Positions 63,169 to 64,000 of a DNA stretch of 64,000 nt are shown piece after piece. How positions within the stretch are numbered: position 1 is the stretch's first letter; every line of letters starts with the position of its first letter. The notes under the pieces are model-generated. The model saw only the letters and a list, made by a program, of their open reading frames with translations. It was not told where the DNA came from and ran no database searches. The stretch comes from Phaeosaccion multiseriatum (taxonomy: Eukaryota > Ochrophyta, other classes). Where the stretch lies: contig OZ218962.1 in assembly GCA_965112735.1 (NCBI GenBank), positions 3,100,001 to 3,164,000 of the forward strand. Reading direction: 5' to 3'. The position numbers and the translations under genes are program-made.

Positions 63169-64000
63169 TCACAGCTCAAGCCCCGACCTTGGGCCCTCCA
63201 CACGCACGCACGCTCGCAGCGCCTTCCGCCCGCGCTTCTTTCTCTCACTCGCCGTCACCATGCTCTCCTCCAGCACCGCCCACTCCTCCTCTCGCTGCTC
63301 ATCGGCAGCATCATCACCCCCTCCACCTGAGTGATACCGGTGGTAGGCAGACACAAAGTCTCCAACAATGCTCTCCACGCTGGCCCCCTTCCTCTTGGTG
63401 CGAACCGCACAGTAGGGCAGTAGCCTCACCCTCCTCCGGCCCACAGTCACCACCACGCCATTCGACAGCTCTGTGTCTCGATGACCCAAGCAGACTGTGG
63501 CAGCCTCAGCCCCATCACCCTCCAGCTCCCTCCACAGACCAGCGGGCAGCTGAACCTCGTCCCCGACATGGAGCCCCAGCCTCGCAATCAATCCTGTCCC
63601 ACTCTCCTCCTCCCTGTCGTTCTCTTCATTGTCTTCTTCCTTGGTTGGAAGTCTTGCCCTTTTCCCTTCTCTCCCACGGATGTCGGTCGCAGCTCGTCGC
63701 TTGGATCCAGGCGCACACTGAAGCCCCCCCTCCTGCTGCTCTGCTCTCTCTCGTTTCATTCGAGCATGCCCTTTGCACATCCCACCTAAGCCACCCTGAG
63801 GGTACTTGTTGCAGCCCCCTTCGCTACACCTCTTCCTCACAGCTCCATGAGACGTACACAACCCTCCCTGCTTCGACTGCTTTTGACACCCGTCGACAGA
63901 ACACCTCTTGGTCACGGCTCCATGAGACGTACACAATCCTCCCTGCTTCGACTGCTTTTGACACCCCTCGACAGAACACCTCTTGGTCACAGCTCCATGA
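63169..64000 (-). CDS. GGLC-repeat protein, array copy G, cut by window end
   Basis: The shared C-terminal domain, the terminal module GGMCKGHARMKRER and two full modules are present, with a third beginning at the window edge. The C-terminal domain is almost identical to copy B, including AADEQREEEW. The N-terminal part lies beyond 64000. Confidence 0.82.
   Translation of the reverse strand, partial: HGAVTKRCSVEGCQKQSKQGGLCTSHGAVTKRCSVDGCQKQSKQGGLCTSHGAVRKRCSEGGCNKYPQGGLGGMCKGHARMKRERAEQQEGGLQCAPGSKRRAATDIRGREGKRARLPTKEEDNEENDREEESGTGLIARLGLHVGDEVQLPAGLWRELEGDGAEAATVCLGHRDTELSNGVVVTVGRRRVRLLPYCAVRTKRKGASVESIVGDFVSAYHRYHSGGGGDDAADEQREEEWAVLEESMVTASERKKRGRKALRACVRVEGPRSGLEL

Larger units (their letters stand above)
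44850..64000 (-). repeat. Tandem array of seven GGLC-repeat gene units
   Basis: The gene plus spacer repeats head to tail with periods of about 2.2 to 2.6 kb (gene 3' ends at 45045, 47683, 50155, 52417, 54920, 60950 and 63169; the 54920-60950 interval includes a 3.6-kb insertion). The left border is near 44850, where the sequence next to CGTCGGAGTGCAGGCTTTGG stops matching the other spacers. The right border is beyond the window. Confidence 0.92.

Overview
The window is nuclear DNA of a GC-rich, intron-rich eukaryote crowded with simple repeats. Genes have GT-AG introns, many of which are filled with (GT)n, (GGAA)n or minisatellite DNA, and the proteins carry long Gln, Gly, Ala and Ser runs. 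Two things suggest a photosynthetic stramenopile, perhaps eustigmatophyte-like: a Zn(II)2Cys6 transcription factor, and a large family of C-x4-C-x9-C-x2-H 'GGLC..HG' repeat proteins of the kind known from diatoms, brown algae and oomycetes. That placement is an inference of moderate to low confidence.

Layout. 228-2745 (+): a GT41-like (OGT/SPINDLY-like) glycosyltransferase, cut at its 5' end by the window edge. 4650-6034 (+): an FNIP-repeat protein with a frameshift. 6927-8829 (+): a five-exon R1R2R3-MYB factor. 10099-11526 (+): a five-exon 1-Cys peroxiredoxin with a MITE-like element in its second intron. 12735-15740 (-): a histidine-phosphatase (phosphoglycerate-mutase-like) protein that shares a 74-bp divergent promoter gap with a single-exon SENP8/ULP1-like protease (15815-16870, +). 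18335-25604 (+): a 14-exon Zn2Cys6 transcription factor, one intron of which is a 41-bp array of 17 repeated splice acceptors. 26774-40578 (-): an 18-exon gene for a protein of about 3300 residues built from repeated helical modules; every junction I placed keeps the reading frame.

The last third is repeat territory. 41480-44663 is a young, internally deleted Copia LTR retrotransposon with identical 156-bp LTRs and a 5-bp target duplication. From about 44850 to the window end lies a head-to-tail array of seven GGLC-repeat genes on the minus strand, with 6 to 14 internal 75-bp modules each. The fifth copy is split by a 3555-bp non-LTR retrotransposon (56020-59574, +) that has a 12-bp target duplication and a perfect 91-bp inverted duplication at its 5' end.

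Across the window short words recur in introns, intergenic DNA and exons, on both strands and in several reading frames. The clearest is TTGGTGATACAG embedded in CAG tracts. Such words look like DNA-level propagating units, not protein motifs. I recognised no tRNA, rRNA, CRISPR array or operon.
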